NCBI RefSeq assembly: GCF_000471905.2
Contig: NW_006497658.1
Span: 1,449,346 to 1,513,345 of the forward strand
Length of the DNA stretch: 64,000 nucleotides
Source of the DNA: Amborella trichopoda
Lineage: Eukaryota; Streptophyta; Magnoliopsida; Amborellales; Amborellaceae
Direction: 5' to 3'
Below are positions 51,945-63,525 of this stretch, one piece after another; position 1 is the first letter of the stretch; every line of letters begins with the position of its first letter. Below the pieces are notes generated by a model that saw only the letters and a list, made by a program, of their open reading frames with translations, did not search any database and had not been told where the DNA came from. The translations under genes and the position numbers were made by a program.

Positions 51945-52035
51945 TGCTCTGCTCTCTTCTCTACAGTCCTCTCCCTATTCTCTTCTCTACAGTCCTCTCT
52001 TTGCTCTCTTCTCTACAGTCCTCTCTCTGTTGTAT
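51945..52035 (+). repeat. CT-rich leader repeat, three copies of about 26 bp
   Basis: Three consecutive units contain TCTCTTCTCTACAGTCCTCT. They lie 60-150 nt downstream of the TATA box, in the presumed transcript leader. Confidence 0.9.
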
Positions 52036-52261
52036 ACCTAGTAGTATTCATAGCCATTTGGTTTCTTTTCTTTTGTAAAAGTGTAACGGTTTAAAACTGG
52101 TATGTGCGACTGCTTTTGGAAGGAAGTTCCTGACTACATCCCTGAGCAGCTGAAATTATTTACTAGCTTCTGTATCTGTGAAATGTGAGTTCGTTTTGAT
52201 TATATGTTGTATGTTTCTTTCTGCTTTATTTTATATATTCCTTTTATATGTTCCTTTCCAC

Positions 52262-53880
52262 TTTACTTTCTATATTTTCTTCTTCAATTCCTTCGTTGAT
52301 AGGATTCTAGGTTAATTCTAAGATTTGAACTCTTGCTTTCAGAGCTATCAACTCATTTCTAACCTTATTGATTTCATATTTTAGCTCAGATATCGAAGGT
52401 TCCTTTTCTATCTTTGTTTTATTTTGTACCCTTTTCAGAATATCATGGACATCTTTTGGGTTATCTCCATCACCAAAGTTTGATTCAGAACTACTGATAA
52501 TGATATCCTCATTATTTATTTCTCCAATTAACATTTCATCTTCTGAATCAGAAGAATCAGAGGTTTCATATTTTATTTGGAGTATTTCAATAATTGGATG
52601 TTAATATTATCAGCTATTTCAAGAGAGTTAATTTTTCTTTTAACTCGACATTTATTTTTATAATGACCTATTTTGCCCCAATTATAATAAATAGGGATTT
52701 TTCTTTTCCCTTATCTTTGAAGAATGGTTTATTTTGTAAGAATTTTTTGGAAAATTTTTCTTTTGTCTTTGAAGAATGTCTAAATTTTCTTTTCCTGAAT
52801 TTTTATGTCTTTCTTTATGAAAGGGTTTTGAAGGGGGTAGGGTATTATATCCAAACTGTTCGCAGATATCTTGTAGCTCCTTTCTCCCCATTATTCTCTG
52901 TTTCTCTAACTGTCTTCGAAGTTTTAAGTCTGTACATAAAGCCAGACTTTCAGCACAGATTTCGGTTGAGAATTCACCTAGTATATACAGAGAATAAGGA
53001 ATAATTCCACCATGCTTATTTTTAAGCCTTGTTTTTACCTTTTCTACAAAAAGATGTGGTAGACCAGCTATAAATTTTTCTCTCCAATGGTCTGATTTAC
53101 TATCTTCTCTTGTTAGTAAACTTGAAAAAAATACATCTTTATACCATTTATAATGAGAGAGTGTAGGACATCTCATATTTGATAACAGGTCTTCAGACCT
53201 TGCTGCCAATAAAGCAGTACTTCCTACAAAATGGAGGGTGATGGTATAAATTAGTGTATTGACTGCTTCTCCATCTTGTATTATATTGTATTATATTGTC
53301 TTGACCATTTTCACTTTTGACTATCCATTGTTTTGAGGCATTTAATATTTGATTTTTTGATTCTTCATTCATATGAAAATCCCACCAGCCTCTTAGCCAT
53401 CATGTGAATCCGCATATTATTGTTTTGGCTATCTCATGGTCTTGATTTCCACTTGCCTTGCAGGCAGTGGCATACATGGTCATGTGTTTCATAAGATCTA
53501 ATATTTGATTTTCAGCCATGCCATCAATATTACAGTTTACTATAGATTTTCCTGAATAGGAGACTGAGGTAGAAATTAGATCTTCTTCTATTTGTAGATC
53601 TACTGGGGTAGGTCTAAGATAGTACATTCGGGTTTGAGACACTGGTCTCACTTTTCTTCCATAATCAATTCTATTGATTTCTAACCTTTCAGTTTTAAAA
53701 GCTTTCTCCGTATCCGAAATTTCTTTGTCAGGTGCCTTTTGCAGGACTTGAACATCTCCTTCCTAGGTTTTAAAAGGCTGGCCCTTTTCATTGATATTTA
53801 GCTTCTTTAATCTTTTAACGAATTCATCTATTAATTCACTATTTTCTTCTTTTTTCTTTATTCCTTGTAAGCTAATATAT
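52262..53880 (-). pseudogene. Endogenous pararetrovirus, capsid, zinc knuckle and linker (minus strand)
   Basis: On the minus strand, about 53880-53400 and 53209-52682 encode a gag/capsid-like protein of the caulimovirid type, with the features 'EKFIAGLP' and 'CEQFGYN'. A zinc-knuckle remnant follows at about 52680-52625, where the first two cysteines are lost ('YYNWGKIGHYKNKC'). An acidic linker lies at 52600-52310. Stops split the capsid near 53210-53400. The linker part matches 48648-49210 in the same orientation, showing that two viral copies or a duplication are involved. Confidence 0.85.
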
Positions 53881-53889
53881 ATATATATA

Positions 53890-54373
53890 TGGAAAACACT
53901 ACGCAACGCCTATAAGCGAAAATGGCAAAAATGAGCAGTGATTTCGCCTACCCCCATCACCGTCCAAAGTTCATCGCATGGTCGATTGTCCGGTAGTATT
54001 TCATATTTTATTTTATTTTTTTACAAATCGGAATGACTTGAAATTTGAAGCGTGTATTCATTAAAAATAGAGAGATCTTCTAAAATTATAAAAAAAGTAT
54101 TTTACATGAAAAATATTGACCAAAATACCTTCAAAAAGTTTCGGAGGTATTTTGGTTAATTTATTTTTTTCAGATATCTTTTTTATATTTTTGTTAGATG
54201 TGTCTCAATAAGATGTACATATCTTCCAAATTTCAAGCCATTCCAATTTAGAAAAAATAAATGAAAAATAAAACACTACCAAACAATCGTGACCGCACGA
54301 TGAAATTTGGATGGTGATAAGGGAAGGCGAAATCACTATTTATTTTCTCCTAAGCGTTGGAAAGACTTTTCCA
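53890..54373. mobile_element. Long-TIR MITE at an AT repeat
   Basis: Its ends, GGAAAACACTACGCAACGCC and the inverse GGCGTT-like right end (AAGCGTTGGAAAGACTTTTCC), continue as inverted arms of about 200 bp including AGTGATTTCGCCT. The element sits between two (TA)n runs (53873-53890 and 54374-54397). It abuts the pararetrovirus. Confidence 0.85.
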
Positions 54374-54400
54374 TATATATATATATATATATATATAAAA

Positions 54401-54944
54401 CAGTGATTTCATGCAACCGCTGTATAGTAATATGATGCAACAACCTTAAAAAGCCATCTTGTGGCCATTTGTTTGATCCAAATTTTCAAATATACACTAT
54501 TTTCATTCTAATGAACAATCACAAAAAAACAAAAAATTGAAAACACAACCTAGAAAGTATATTTTTAGCGTAATTAACATAGACCATTCATTTTGGTGAG
54601 ATACTTAGATCTAGGCCTTATAAGAAGTTTTTTATTTTCAATTTGTTTGGATGGCTTTATTATCATTAGATGAACACTTTTAAAAAAGAAAAAATGACTT
54701 TGAATTTATAAAGGCTAAGATATTGAAATTCACAAAATGAATGGTCTAGATTTTTGGAGGCGACTGATTTTGACCATATCTAGGATTCAAATTAAACTTT
54801 TTTTTTTGGGGGATTGATTATTGAGATAAAGAGAGAATGTGTGTGTAAAATTTGAGGTCATACAAATACCATAAACATGGTTTTCTAGATGTGTCGTTGC
54901 ATTATACTATGATACAACCGTTGCATTAGATCATTGCTCATATA
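54401..54944. mobile_element. Second MITE at the same AT-repeat cluster
   Basis: The left end AGTGATTTCATGCAACCGCTGTATAGTAATATGATGCAAC is matched, inverted, by the right end GTTGCATTATACTATGATACAACCGTTGCATTAGATCATTGCT. The element is about 540 bp and non-coding, and it is followed by another (TA)n run. Confidence 0.75.
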
Positions 54945-55089
54945 TATATATAGCCCAATAAAATCAAACATAACCAAATATATATTATAAAATTTATTAT
55001 TTTGCTTTATAAATTATAGACATGTTAAATTTGTTAAAATGTATTTTTCATAAACCATATTACTTTTATGTTATTTTATTATGAGTGAT

Positions 55090-55472
55090 GTAGTGAGGTT
55101 GTACTTGTAAATTTGTGTAATAAGAAGTTATGAAACTACTAGGTGGTTAGTAGTTATTGTTGTAGGTTAGTAGTTATAGATGTAAATGGGTAGTTACTGT
55201 AGAAAATATGATTGTAAAAATCTCTATTAAAAAGAGAGGTTTGTGGTGGGAACATTGGGTCACATGTGTTAAGGTTAACATCTTGTGCGTTGAGATTATA
55301 ATGCCTTTGTGTATCTCATGTTTTTTTTAATGAAGTTTTTCTTCTACTTCATCTTAGTTCTTGTTCTTCTTTCTATTTGCTTGTGAGTCTTGGGCTAGTG
55401 TGACATTGTCACACTAATTGAGAAGCGGATTGTTCCGGTGATGTGGAATCCGTCTTTCTTTGCACCATCATA
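55090..55472 (+). mobile_element. Solo-LTR-like block
   Basis: The block begins TGATGTAGTGAGG and ends CTTTGCACCATCA. It has a TATTAAAAAGAG promoter-like word, a T-run, a CT-rich stretch and a GTGACATTGTCAC palindrome, an LTR-like layout. No internal retrotransposon sequence or target duplication is seen, so this is tentative. Confidence 0.35.
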
Positions 55473-55497
55473 TATATAGTAACAACTTAAAATTTGG

Positions 55498-55735
55498 ATT
55501 GTATACAATGAGACCATTTACCTTTGGTACATGGAGGTCACAATTACTTACAATCTTATCAGGTGAAATCTAATAACGTGGGTGTGTGACAAAGTACGAG
55601 AAAATTTCTTTTGAACTTTGAGTTTGGTCGATGATATTAAAGCAGCCTTTGAATTTTATATCCAATGATCAAGATTAAATGTAACTACCTTGTACCAAAA
55701 GTAAATGGTCTTATTATATAAAAAAATATAATCAA
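55498..55735. mobile_element. MITE related to the 10191-10720 element
   Basis: GTATACAATGAGACCATTTACCTTTGGTACA at the left matches, inverted, TTGTACCAAAAGTAAATGGTCTTATTATATA at the right. These termini share TATACAATGAGA and the adjacent subterminal word with the MITE at 10191. Confidence 0.7.
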
Positions 55736-56231
55736 ACATACCCATAAACATTTTATAATCACAAACTAGGAAATAAAGAAAAAAAAAACACTCATAATTG
55801 TCATGAAGTCTCATCATAATTCAAACCTTTAACATAAAAATTTAAATTTACTAACCTAGTCTCCTCACAATACGAAACCTTTAACATAAAGATTTAAATT
55901 TACTAACCTTTCAAAAAATAATCGAACTAGATTTAAATCGGGTCACTTTCGGTTGTGAAAAACTCTATTTTATAACCTCTTTAATACCTAAAAAAAAAAA
56001 TCAGTGGAATTTCTTACAATTCTACAATAAGTTAAGGTTCTTTAAGGGGATACAATTTCCCCCGTTTCAAGGGGGAAATGGTACTCGCCAAAAGGGCCTC
56101 AGACTGGGACAAATGGTCATTATCTCAAATGTCAGGGACATCTAATTATCCCCTTCTTTCTCGTATCGCTCTATTTTCCGTTGTACAGTTAGTAAGAGGA
56201 GCAGTAGGGGTTAAGGGTTTGGTTATCATCA
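55736..56231 (+). promoter_or_regulatory. bL17c upstream region
   Basis: AT-rich sequence contains two near-copies of a 51-bp word (ACCTTTAACATAAA and following, at about 55827 and 55878). The GC content rises from about 56050. The region presumably includes the promoter and 5' leader of the plastid ribosomal protein gene. No TATA box is certain. Confidence 0.4.
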
Positions 56232-58859
56232 ATGGCTGCCACAGGCTTGTCTACATGGAGCATGGCTGCCACAGGCTTGTCTACATGGAGCATGGCTTCT
56301 CTAAGGTCCGCTCTACCAACTACGCCAGTCGCGAGAAAATTTCGGGCCACTGGTTCTTACTTTCCGGCCATCAAAACAACCCACCGAAAACCACCAGCCA
56401 TTTCCCGTTCCTTCTCGGGATTAGCCATAGCCAACCCTCTTCCCATCAAGACAGGTTATAATCTTCCACCTAATGTGCATTTTCCATGGCAAGCCTCGCT
56501 TTACCTTGGATATACTTGTTTTTTTTTTTAACCAATTCAAAGATTTACATTGCTTTGCATTTTATCCAGGTTCATATTCATTTAGGAAGTATCTGAAAGG
56601 TTTTGGTGCGATTTATGGCTGTCATGGATAATACATATGTCCACCTTGGTCAGGAGATTTTCATTTTCTGATATCTTAATTATTCAGAGTCTCAGGATGA
56701 ATTCCACGTATAGCTTTTCCGATATCTTCAGAGAAGATTACAGATTTTTTGGACAGATATCTTGTCATTTTCCTTGTTGGGGCTGAGATTAGAATTCGAT
56801 GAGACGTAAAAAAATGTTATCTTAGTTTTAGAACCTGACCCAGATTTGTAATTTATGAACCTTTGAGCAAATGACATTTCAGGTTTCGGATTGGTATGTT
56901 TTTTTTTCTAAGTAGACTGAATCTAATGAAATCAAAAGGAAAGAAAACGCCATCTTGATTAGTAAAATGATCAGGCTTTATCGTTTTCTTCGCTATATTT
57001 GAATTAAGCAAAAGATTAAGAGCCTCCAATTCTTTTCATTTACCATTGTAATCAATTACATGAAGGCCCTTGAATAGTGATAATGGCTCTTTGTAGGATC
57101 AATAGACGGGTTAGAAGATGTACACTTGTATACTCAAATTCAAGTCATATACAATTAACAATAAAAAAGGATTTGCAAAATTCAGAGAAGCTGCTGGTTG
57201 CACTGTAACTTTTGCTGCCTTTTGATCTTTTGGGACATTTGGAATGAGATGAATAACAAACTTTCCAATGCGAAATACACAAGCATTGAGGTGATTAGAG
57301 GTCAATTTCCTGATCTCTTGCTTCTCATCCTCGAAGAATTCCACAAGACTAGGCCAAACTGATATGAGATTAGAAGATAGTGGCTCCTTATGAGGTTCCT
57401 GGATTCAAGTTGAATGGTGTCTCCACTACGACTCATGACCCCTAAGGGTGGGGATATTGTCAAGGGCTTTAATGCTATGTTTCGGGCTAGTTGGTTATCG
57501 TGACTCTGTAATCGCTGGATGGGACTTGGGTGTTTTGCTATGTTTCTTAGGGGCTTTATAATAGAACAATTGGAGGGTGACTCACTTAATACCATTAGGT
57601 TGGTATGATGGAGCACCAATGTAGGATTGATTGTAGTCCTGACTGATGAAATTTTTCGACATTTTTTATTGGGGAAAAATTTCATCGACCATATCGATAG
57701 AGCAACCAATTTAGAGCCAGTTTCCTTGCTAAGCATTGATGCTTAGTTCGAGGACATCCCCAATTGCTCGTGTCATGGTATAAATTGATGTATGCTCCTT
57801 TATTTGCTCTAGGCAAAAGCTGGCTACAAAAATCATGATAATAATGCTTAGTGTATTATTGTACCATCCTCTGGTCAAAATTAGCTTGTCGATATTTCTT
57901 ATCTTGTATTTTCTAGGGATTTGTGCTCACAAATCGCATATGGTTGCTTTCTTTTATGGCCAGGATGATAATCCATATGATAAGAGAAAAAAAAGGTCAG
58001 TTTGTCAATGATTTCTGCTGGTTTTCTGGAATCAACACCATGATTAATCTACCCAGTTCATTTAACATTTGTAAATTAATTGAACCTACTCTATCTATTT
58101 ATTGAGTGGTAGTTAGTTTTCTATAAAATCAATCTCCTTATACACCTTGTTTGTCATCTATAGTAATTTGACTGGGAAAAGAAGGATATCTATAGGCATC
58201 ATGATGAAGTCTTCTGCAATAAAATTGTATGAAGAATTTGATTTTTTGTTCTATTGTCTGAAATTATACCATGTAAAAGTAAGATAATTTTTTTATATAT
58301 ATATGTACCATGGAATAAATTATCTGCAATTCAAAAGTAAAACAAACTAGATTTATGTGTTTTATGAGGGTTATATGTCCAATTAGCTAGGCTGAGACCT
58401 CTGTGGGTGTATGTTCAACATCTATTATTTATGAAATATCTCTTCGACAGATTGTGTTGATGTAGATTATAGTATCAATCTCATAGACAATGGGGGAAGG
58501 GTTTATGCATGCGACATGGCAGGCATGTACCAAAGCTTAACAGGCCCCCAGACCAGCGGCGTGCACTACTAAGAGGCCTCACAACGCAACTGTTAAAGCA
58601 TGGAAGAATCAAAACAACCAGAGCTAGGGCAAGTGCAATGAGAAAATATGTAGATAAGATGATCACATTGGCCAAAGATGGTTCTCTACATAAGAGGAGG
58701 CAGGCCTTGGGATTTATATTTGAAAAAGAGATAGTCCATGCGTTGTTTGCTGAGGTTCAAGATAGGTATGGCGAGAGAAATGGTGGGTATACAAGGATCA
58801 TTAGAACTCTTCCGAGGAGAGGTGACAATGCTCCTATGGCATACATAGAACTTGTGTAG
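56232..58859 (+). CDS. RPL17: Plastid ribosomal protein bL17c, two exons, with a 1-nt frameshift
   Basis: This gene encodes the large-subunit protein bL17 of plastid ribosomes, made in the cytosol and imported. Exon 1 (56232-56454) gives a Ser/Thr/Ala-rich transit peptide and ends ACAG|GTTATA. Exon 2 (58451-58859) starts after ATCTCTTCGACAG. Phases agree: the leftover G plus AT reads as Asp, and translation continues to 'IDNGGRVYA', a segment that precedes 'MRHGR' in plant bL17c. At 58507-58511 one base is missing (GCATG where GCNATG is expected). The exon-1 frame therefore shifts and stops at 58570-58572. The 116-codon mature body from ATG 58509 to TAG 58859 is intact and highly conserved, with '[20 protein letters not shown]' and '[20 protein letters not shown]'. 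The cause may be sequencing error or recent decay. The start ATG is itself duplicated (56232 and 56262). Confidence 0.85.
56455..58450. other. bL17c intron
   Basis: A 2.0-kb intron. At 57300-57780 both strands have longish open frames and an unusually higher GC, which may be a decayed insertion, but I recognise no domain. The rest is plain AT-rich sequence. Confidence 0.6.
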
Positions 58860-59844
58860 GTTTGGAGGATTTTCTTTATTGGATGTAACTTCATGTCTTT
58901 AACTATTGTTTGACAATTTAAAGTTTTTGAGATTTTGTTTTTTCTTTGTTTTAACTTTCTTCCTGTAAATGCATTTTAAGCTGCAGAGTAGCATTTGCTA
59001 ATTGTGGATAATGCGGGATTTAAATCCAAAACCTATGGATTGAGATGATGACTTTATAACACATCAAGCTATACACTTGAAGCTGGGACAAAAGGTTCTA
59101 CATTTTTTCTCTCTAGAATCAAATTTGTTGCTGTAAAGGTGACGCACGCGTGATATGTCATATGACAATTGAGTGTGGTAAAACCTACAAAGGAAAGAAA
59201 CACATCCTCAAACTTCAAATGAGACCATGTTCCATGCTAGTGAAGCAACAAACTTCTTGTTTTTTCTAATGCATTAGCTTAAATCTGAGGTTGGAAGCAC
59301 TCACAGAACCACAACGCCATCTGGGTTAAATACTAACTGTTGTCAACCCCGTAACATCCTTATAGTCCTTCTCTATGATTACTAGCCTCCCCACCTTTCC
59401 TCATGTCATATTTCCCTCCAATCCTCCCTCTCTTCTTTTTTCCTCTCCGTTATCTTCCAGCTACAAGTGCCATCTGTCTCAACTCTGAACCAAAATAGTA
59501 CCCTCCCCATGAGATAGTTTCCACCCTGCTACATGCTCCTTTATGCCATAACAAGGCCTACCACGAAACTTAATTGCTCATTTTTATGTCTTTGCCGCTA
59601 GTGTTTGGCCATATCCGGTTTTTGGATGACCTTCCTTATGTATCGGTTGGAGAACACAACTAAGACTCACCTATTGACATTCCCGAAACCCATATAATGG
59701 TCAAACTCGCTATTCACTATAGCCCATGTCAACCTCCCCAAACATTTGTTCTGTGTGAATGAATTCTAATATCATCCTTTGCATGATTAGTCTCAGGAGT
59801 TCCACTATGTTATCTTCATCCAACTAATAGCTTTGTGGTTCTTT
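58860..59844. other. bL17c 3' flank and gene-free stretch
   Basis: The 3' UTR probably lies in the first 150 bases (T-rich). No further gene is recognised. Confidence 0.5.
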
Positions 59845-59930
59845 TTTGAGGTAGGTAATAGTGAGATTGGAACCCTTGATTTTACATTGTGGTTTCATCG
59901 CCAAAACCACTGAGCCATGAGTCCCACTTT
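59845..59930 (-). mobile_element. tRNA-derived SINE-like fragment
   Basis: Read on the minus strand, a box A-like TGGCTCAGTGG (59917-59907) is followed about 32 nt later by a box B-like GGTTCCAATCTC (59874-59863). This is the internal promoter arrangement of plant tRNA-derived SINEs. No complete tRNA fold or tail is seen. Confidence 0.5.
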
Positions 59931-61215
59931 TAATAATTTTGTATTTCATACAACTGTCGATGCTTTTCTATTGCCATCATTGGCTGCAAATGATAATCTT
60001 CCTTTTGTTCAATTGATGCGCTTGCCATGCCACCTATGGTGGCCCTCTCTGACTATTTCCTAGTTTAGTTGTCCATTCAAACCATTCATATTTTCTTTTG
60101 TTTTGTATGTGTTTGCTTGCTTTCTTATTACCACTGCATGATGACCTTTTGATGAAGCAGAACATGCTTCTTTGTTTCTTATAATGGGCGAAAGATGCAT
60201 CAATCCTGCTTTAAAATTGTCCAAATGTGAAACTGGTCGACATTAGGATATGATTTCTCAAGAAGAAACAATACTGTCAACTTTTTCACCGAAAAAAAAA
60301 GATATGGTATCTTTAGGTTTGCCATCATTTCTTAGCGTTTACTTACACCGCTACATGTTACAACTGCGTGAATCCACCTTGCTTACTTTGGGCGTCAAGA
60401 CCTTTCCCTCTTATAGGGGCTTTATATTGTTAAAAAAAATTATGTTATTTGTTAAAAAAAATTTACTTTCTTTTGTAAAGGGATGGCTGAGTTTAATTTG
60501 TTAATGTTGTTTGATTGTTTACATAGTGTATTGCATATGTCAACAATATATGAACACACCAAACAATATAAGTATTCCATGGACACCAACGCAGGTGTCG
60601 GTGTTCGTGGCCTAGGTACCTGACAAGGCAACCTAAGAAGGGACTTGTCCTCACAGGAGTATGAGAAACAAATATAACATATTCAATAAGAAATGAATAT
60701 ATGTAACATAGGAAGCATTGTATGCTGGCAATTAGGTTTCCTATTTGATTGCATCTCCCCAACCTTCAAATGTTGCCAAGGAACATTTGTGCATGTGTCA
60801 TCCTCCGCTCAAGGGCTGCAAAACATTTTACAGATTTTGGGAGGAGAAATTGTTGATCCCACTGTCAACACCAGAGAGATTGAAAGTTTGATCAGGTTCT
60901 AGCAACTTATAGGGAAACCCCAGTTCGAGCATTGTAAGCAAGCCGTATGTAGTATTGTAGATGTAAACATTATTACTATGATGAATTTTAAAGTATTACA
61001 TTTGATTTCTTTTTCCTTTGTGAAGTTATGTAATATATATGTATAAATGTATTATTCACGTTCACATATACATGTGATGGCGTTCATTATGATATATAAT
61101 AAAACTTAATAAGAACCTTTTATTCACATATTAAGGGAATATATATGTATTCAATGCGTAATATAAATTTGATGGTATATAATCCACTGTATTCAATTAA
61201 CGGTCAGGAAGTACA
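59931..61215. other. Gene-free stretch
   Basis: No gene is supported. A 69-codon plus frame at 60693-60902 has protein-like composition ('ILQILGGEIVDPTVNTREIESL') and could be a stray exon, but I cannot assign it. The rest is AT-rich. Confidence 0.4.
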
Positions 61216-61861
61216 AAAAGGACCGCACTTTTGATATCTTGAGTCGATAATCCAGGAAAATGGAGAGATCGAAGATGATGTTGCACGTAAAATTAGAGCT
61301 GGGTGGGCTAAATGGAGATGTACAACTAGAATTTTATGTGATTGCCTCATACCAATGAGGTTGAAAGGCAAGTTCTATAGGACAACGGTGAGACTAGTTT
61401 TTACTCTGTGGAGCGGAATGTTGGGTGGACAAAAAACAATATACCTATAAAAATGAGTATAGCGAAGATGAGTATGTTGAAATGGATGAGTGATAAGACA
61501 AGAAGGGATAAAATTGGAAATGAATTTATTCAAAAGAATTTAGGTGTGGTACCAATCGGTAATAAAATGAGAGAGAATAGACTTAGGTGGGTTAGCAATG
61601 TGTGGCGTTGATCAAGTATAGTACCTGTTAGGATATGCGAGTTAGTTCAAGTGAAAAGATTGAAAAGGGAAAAGGATATGCTCAAAAGGATGTGGTTAGA
61701 AGTAGTTTGAAAATATATGACGACTTATAGCCTTACTGAGGATATGGCTATTAGTAGAGCAGAATGGAGAACCAAGATTCATGTAGTTGATTCCAATTAA
61801 TTGGAAAAAAGCTAAAATGATGATGATGATGATGATGATGATGATAATGATGATGATGATA
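61216..61861 (+). mobile_element. RTE-type LINE 3' remnant with (GAT)n tail
   Basis: The plus strand reads, with frame breaks, as the C-terminal region of an RTE-type reverse transcriptase: 'IRAGWAKWR' (about 61290-61320), 'MRLKGKFYRTTVR' (about 61360-61395), 'DKTRRDKIGNEFI' (about 61490-61530) and 'MRENRLRWVSNVWR' (61568-61609). It ends in a (GAT)n run at 61814-61860, like the short tandem tails of RTE elements rather than poly(A). Confidence 0.85.
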
Positions 61862-63409
61862 TATTACTAATTAAAATTTTTAAAATATGTTCAATATGAG
61901 AAGTGTTTCGATGTTTGTAACACAAGCCAAGTCAGATAACATTTTATATGACCTAAGGAGGACATAAGTCATGGAATTCATTTCCATCCTTCCTAGGTTC
62001 CTCGCATGAAATATCACCACCTTGTCAAGATTACTGGACTCTTAAAATGTGGATAAGTGAGACATCTAAAAAAATATGAATTTTGAGAATTTGGTAGCAT
62101 CAAAGGAACTTGTGGGTCATGTCACATTCAATGAAATTGCTTTGCACTGTGGGTAACTGGGTTGAGTCAACACCAACCCTGACATGGAGTTGTAGTTGAT
62201 CCAGATAGGCCTGGGCTAGATCCAAAACCAGTTGGGTCCAGGTCTATTGGACTGAGACCTGACTGGCTATTCCCACTTTTAGGGTCTAGACTTCAGACCT
62301 TGACCTAGTTCTGGTTGACCCTACCTGTTTAGCATCCCTAAATAGAGAGATAATATCTGATTTGAAACATTCATAAAAAGCTCATGGCTCTACCTCAACC
62401 ACACTCCTCCAGAAGGTACTGACAGATGTTGTACTGAGTCTGTGCCACACATGACCCCTACCCATCTAAGTCTACTCTCTCTCTCATATTATTGCGTATT
62501 GATATCACACTTATTTTTTTTTTAATGTATTTATTTTAAATTCTATCCTTTCTTATCTAGCCACTCATCCATCTCAACATCCTTATCTCCGCTATATCAA
62601 AAAAATCATCAAATATATGATATTTCAAATATTAGCTCGTCTTCCCATAGCTTCATACGGGATTTTTTTAATATAAATAGTACCCATTATGCTTTTGATG
62701 AGCCACCTGTTTTGCACAATAGAGATCTTGGGTCAAACCTTCCTCATAAAAATTAAGCCCATCAAACCAAAAAGAAAAACAAAGGAATACAAATAGCTTA
62801 GCTCACACTGTGGCGTTGACCGATAGATTTAATTTATATTAATTATTTTAGGAGTTTATTATCTTATTATTCCTACAGTTGAGGCTCACCTATCAAAGAA
62901 GTCATTTCTTGTTACACGTGGAGATTAAGGATGCCTTTGCCCGTACCTCCTAATAAGCCTGCTTTTGTGTTAACCTCATCATAGGGACTCAGTCTACTTA
63001 AACCAGTAGTACGGCGACCTGGATTCGTCCGGGTTGACGTGGGAGTTGGCAACTCCTTGTCGATTCGACCAAAAATCCCCCAAGTCGACATAAGAATCTT
63101 TAACCTTATACCGATTCTTGCGAAATACTGGAAACCGGGCAATTCAAGAGTTGAGACGGTATGTCTTTACAGTAACACAGTGACTCGCTACAACAACTCG
63201 CTACAAAGACCCGATGCCACAGGTCCATAAGTACAAAGTCGCAAGCTGCCTCATTCACTTCACACGCATTCTCATGTGGTACTAAGGAAACATTTATACT
63301 ACTCAATCTCTTTTCAAGTTTTCAAAATAGGATTTGAGAGTTGTACTTGACTTGAAAAGGTAATATAGTATAGTATTTTTATATCGCGTGGATACTAGCA
63401 GAAGTGGCG
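61862..63409. other. Gene-free stretch
   Basis: No gene is recognised. 62960-63240 is less AT-rich, with open frames on both strands, but I see no family resemblance. Confidence 0.45.
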
Positions 63410-63525
63410 ATGTGAGCTACAAGGTCACATCTTTTTTCAATATGAAGCCTTAGTTCAAACCCTCCTGCCAACGCCATTTTTAAGTTTTCGGTTCAAATCC
63501 TCCCGTCAGTGCCGTTTTTTAATTT
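63410..63525 (+). other. tRNA-like/SINE-like fragment with two box B-like words
   Basis: AGTTCAAACCCTCC (63450-63463) and GGTTCAAATCCTCC (63490-63503) are box B-like, each followed by a GCCNTTTTT run. TGGCG near 63417 could pair with CGCCA near 63471. This is suggestive of a tRNA-derived pseudogene or SINE, but not a functional tRNA. Confidence 0.35.

Noticed and set aside
57302..57736. 144-codon minus-strand frame inside the bL17c intron
   Set aside because: No recognisable domain, and the plus strand is about as open. Kept only as a note on the intron.
62912..63230. Opposed open frames on both strands in a less AT-rich stretch, considered as plastid or mitochondrial DNA insertion
   Set aside because: No organellar gene could be recognised from the sequence.
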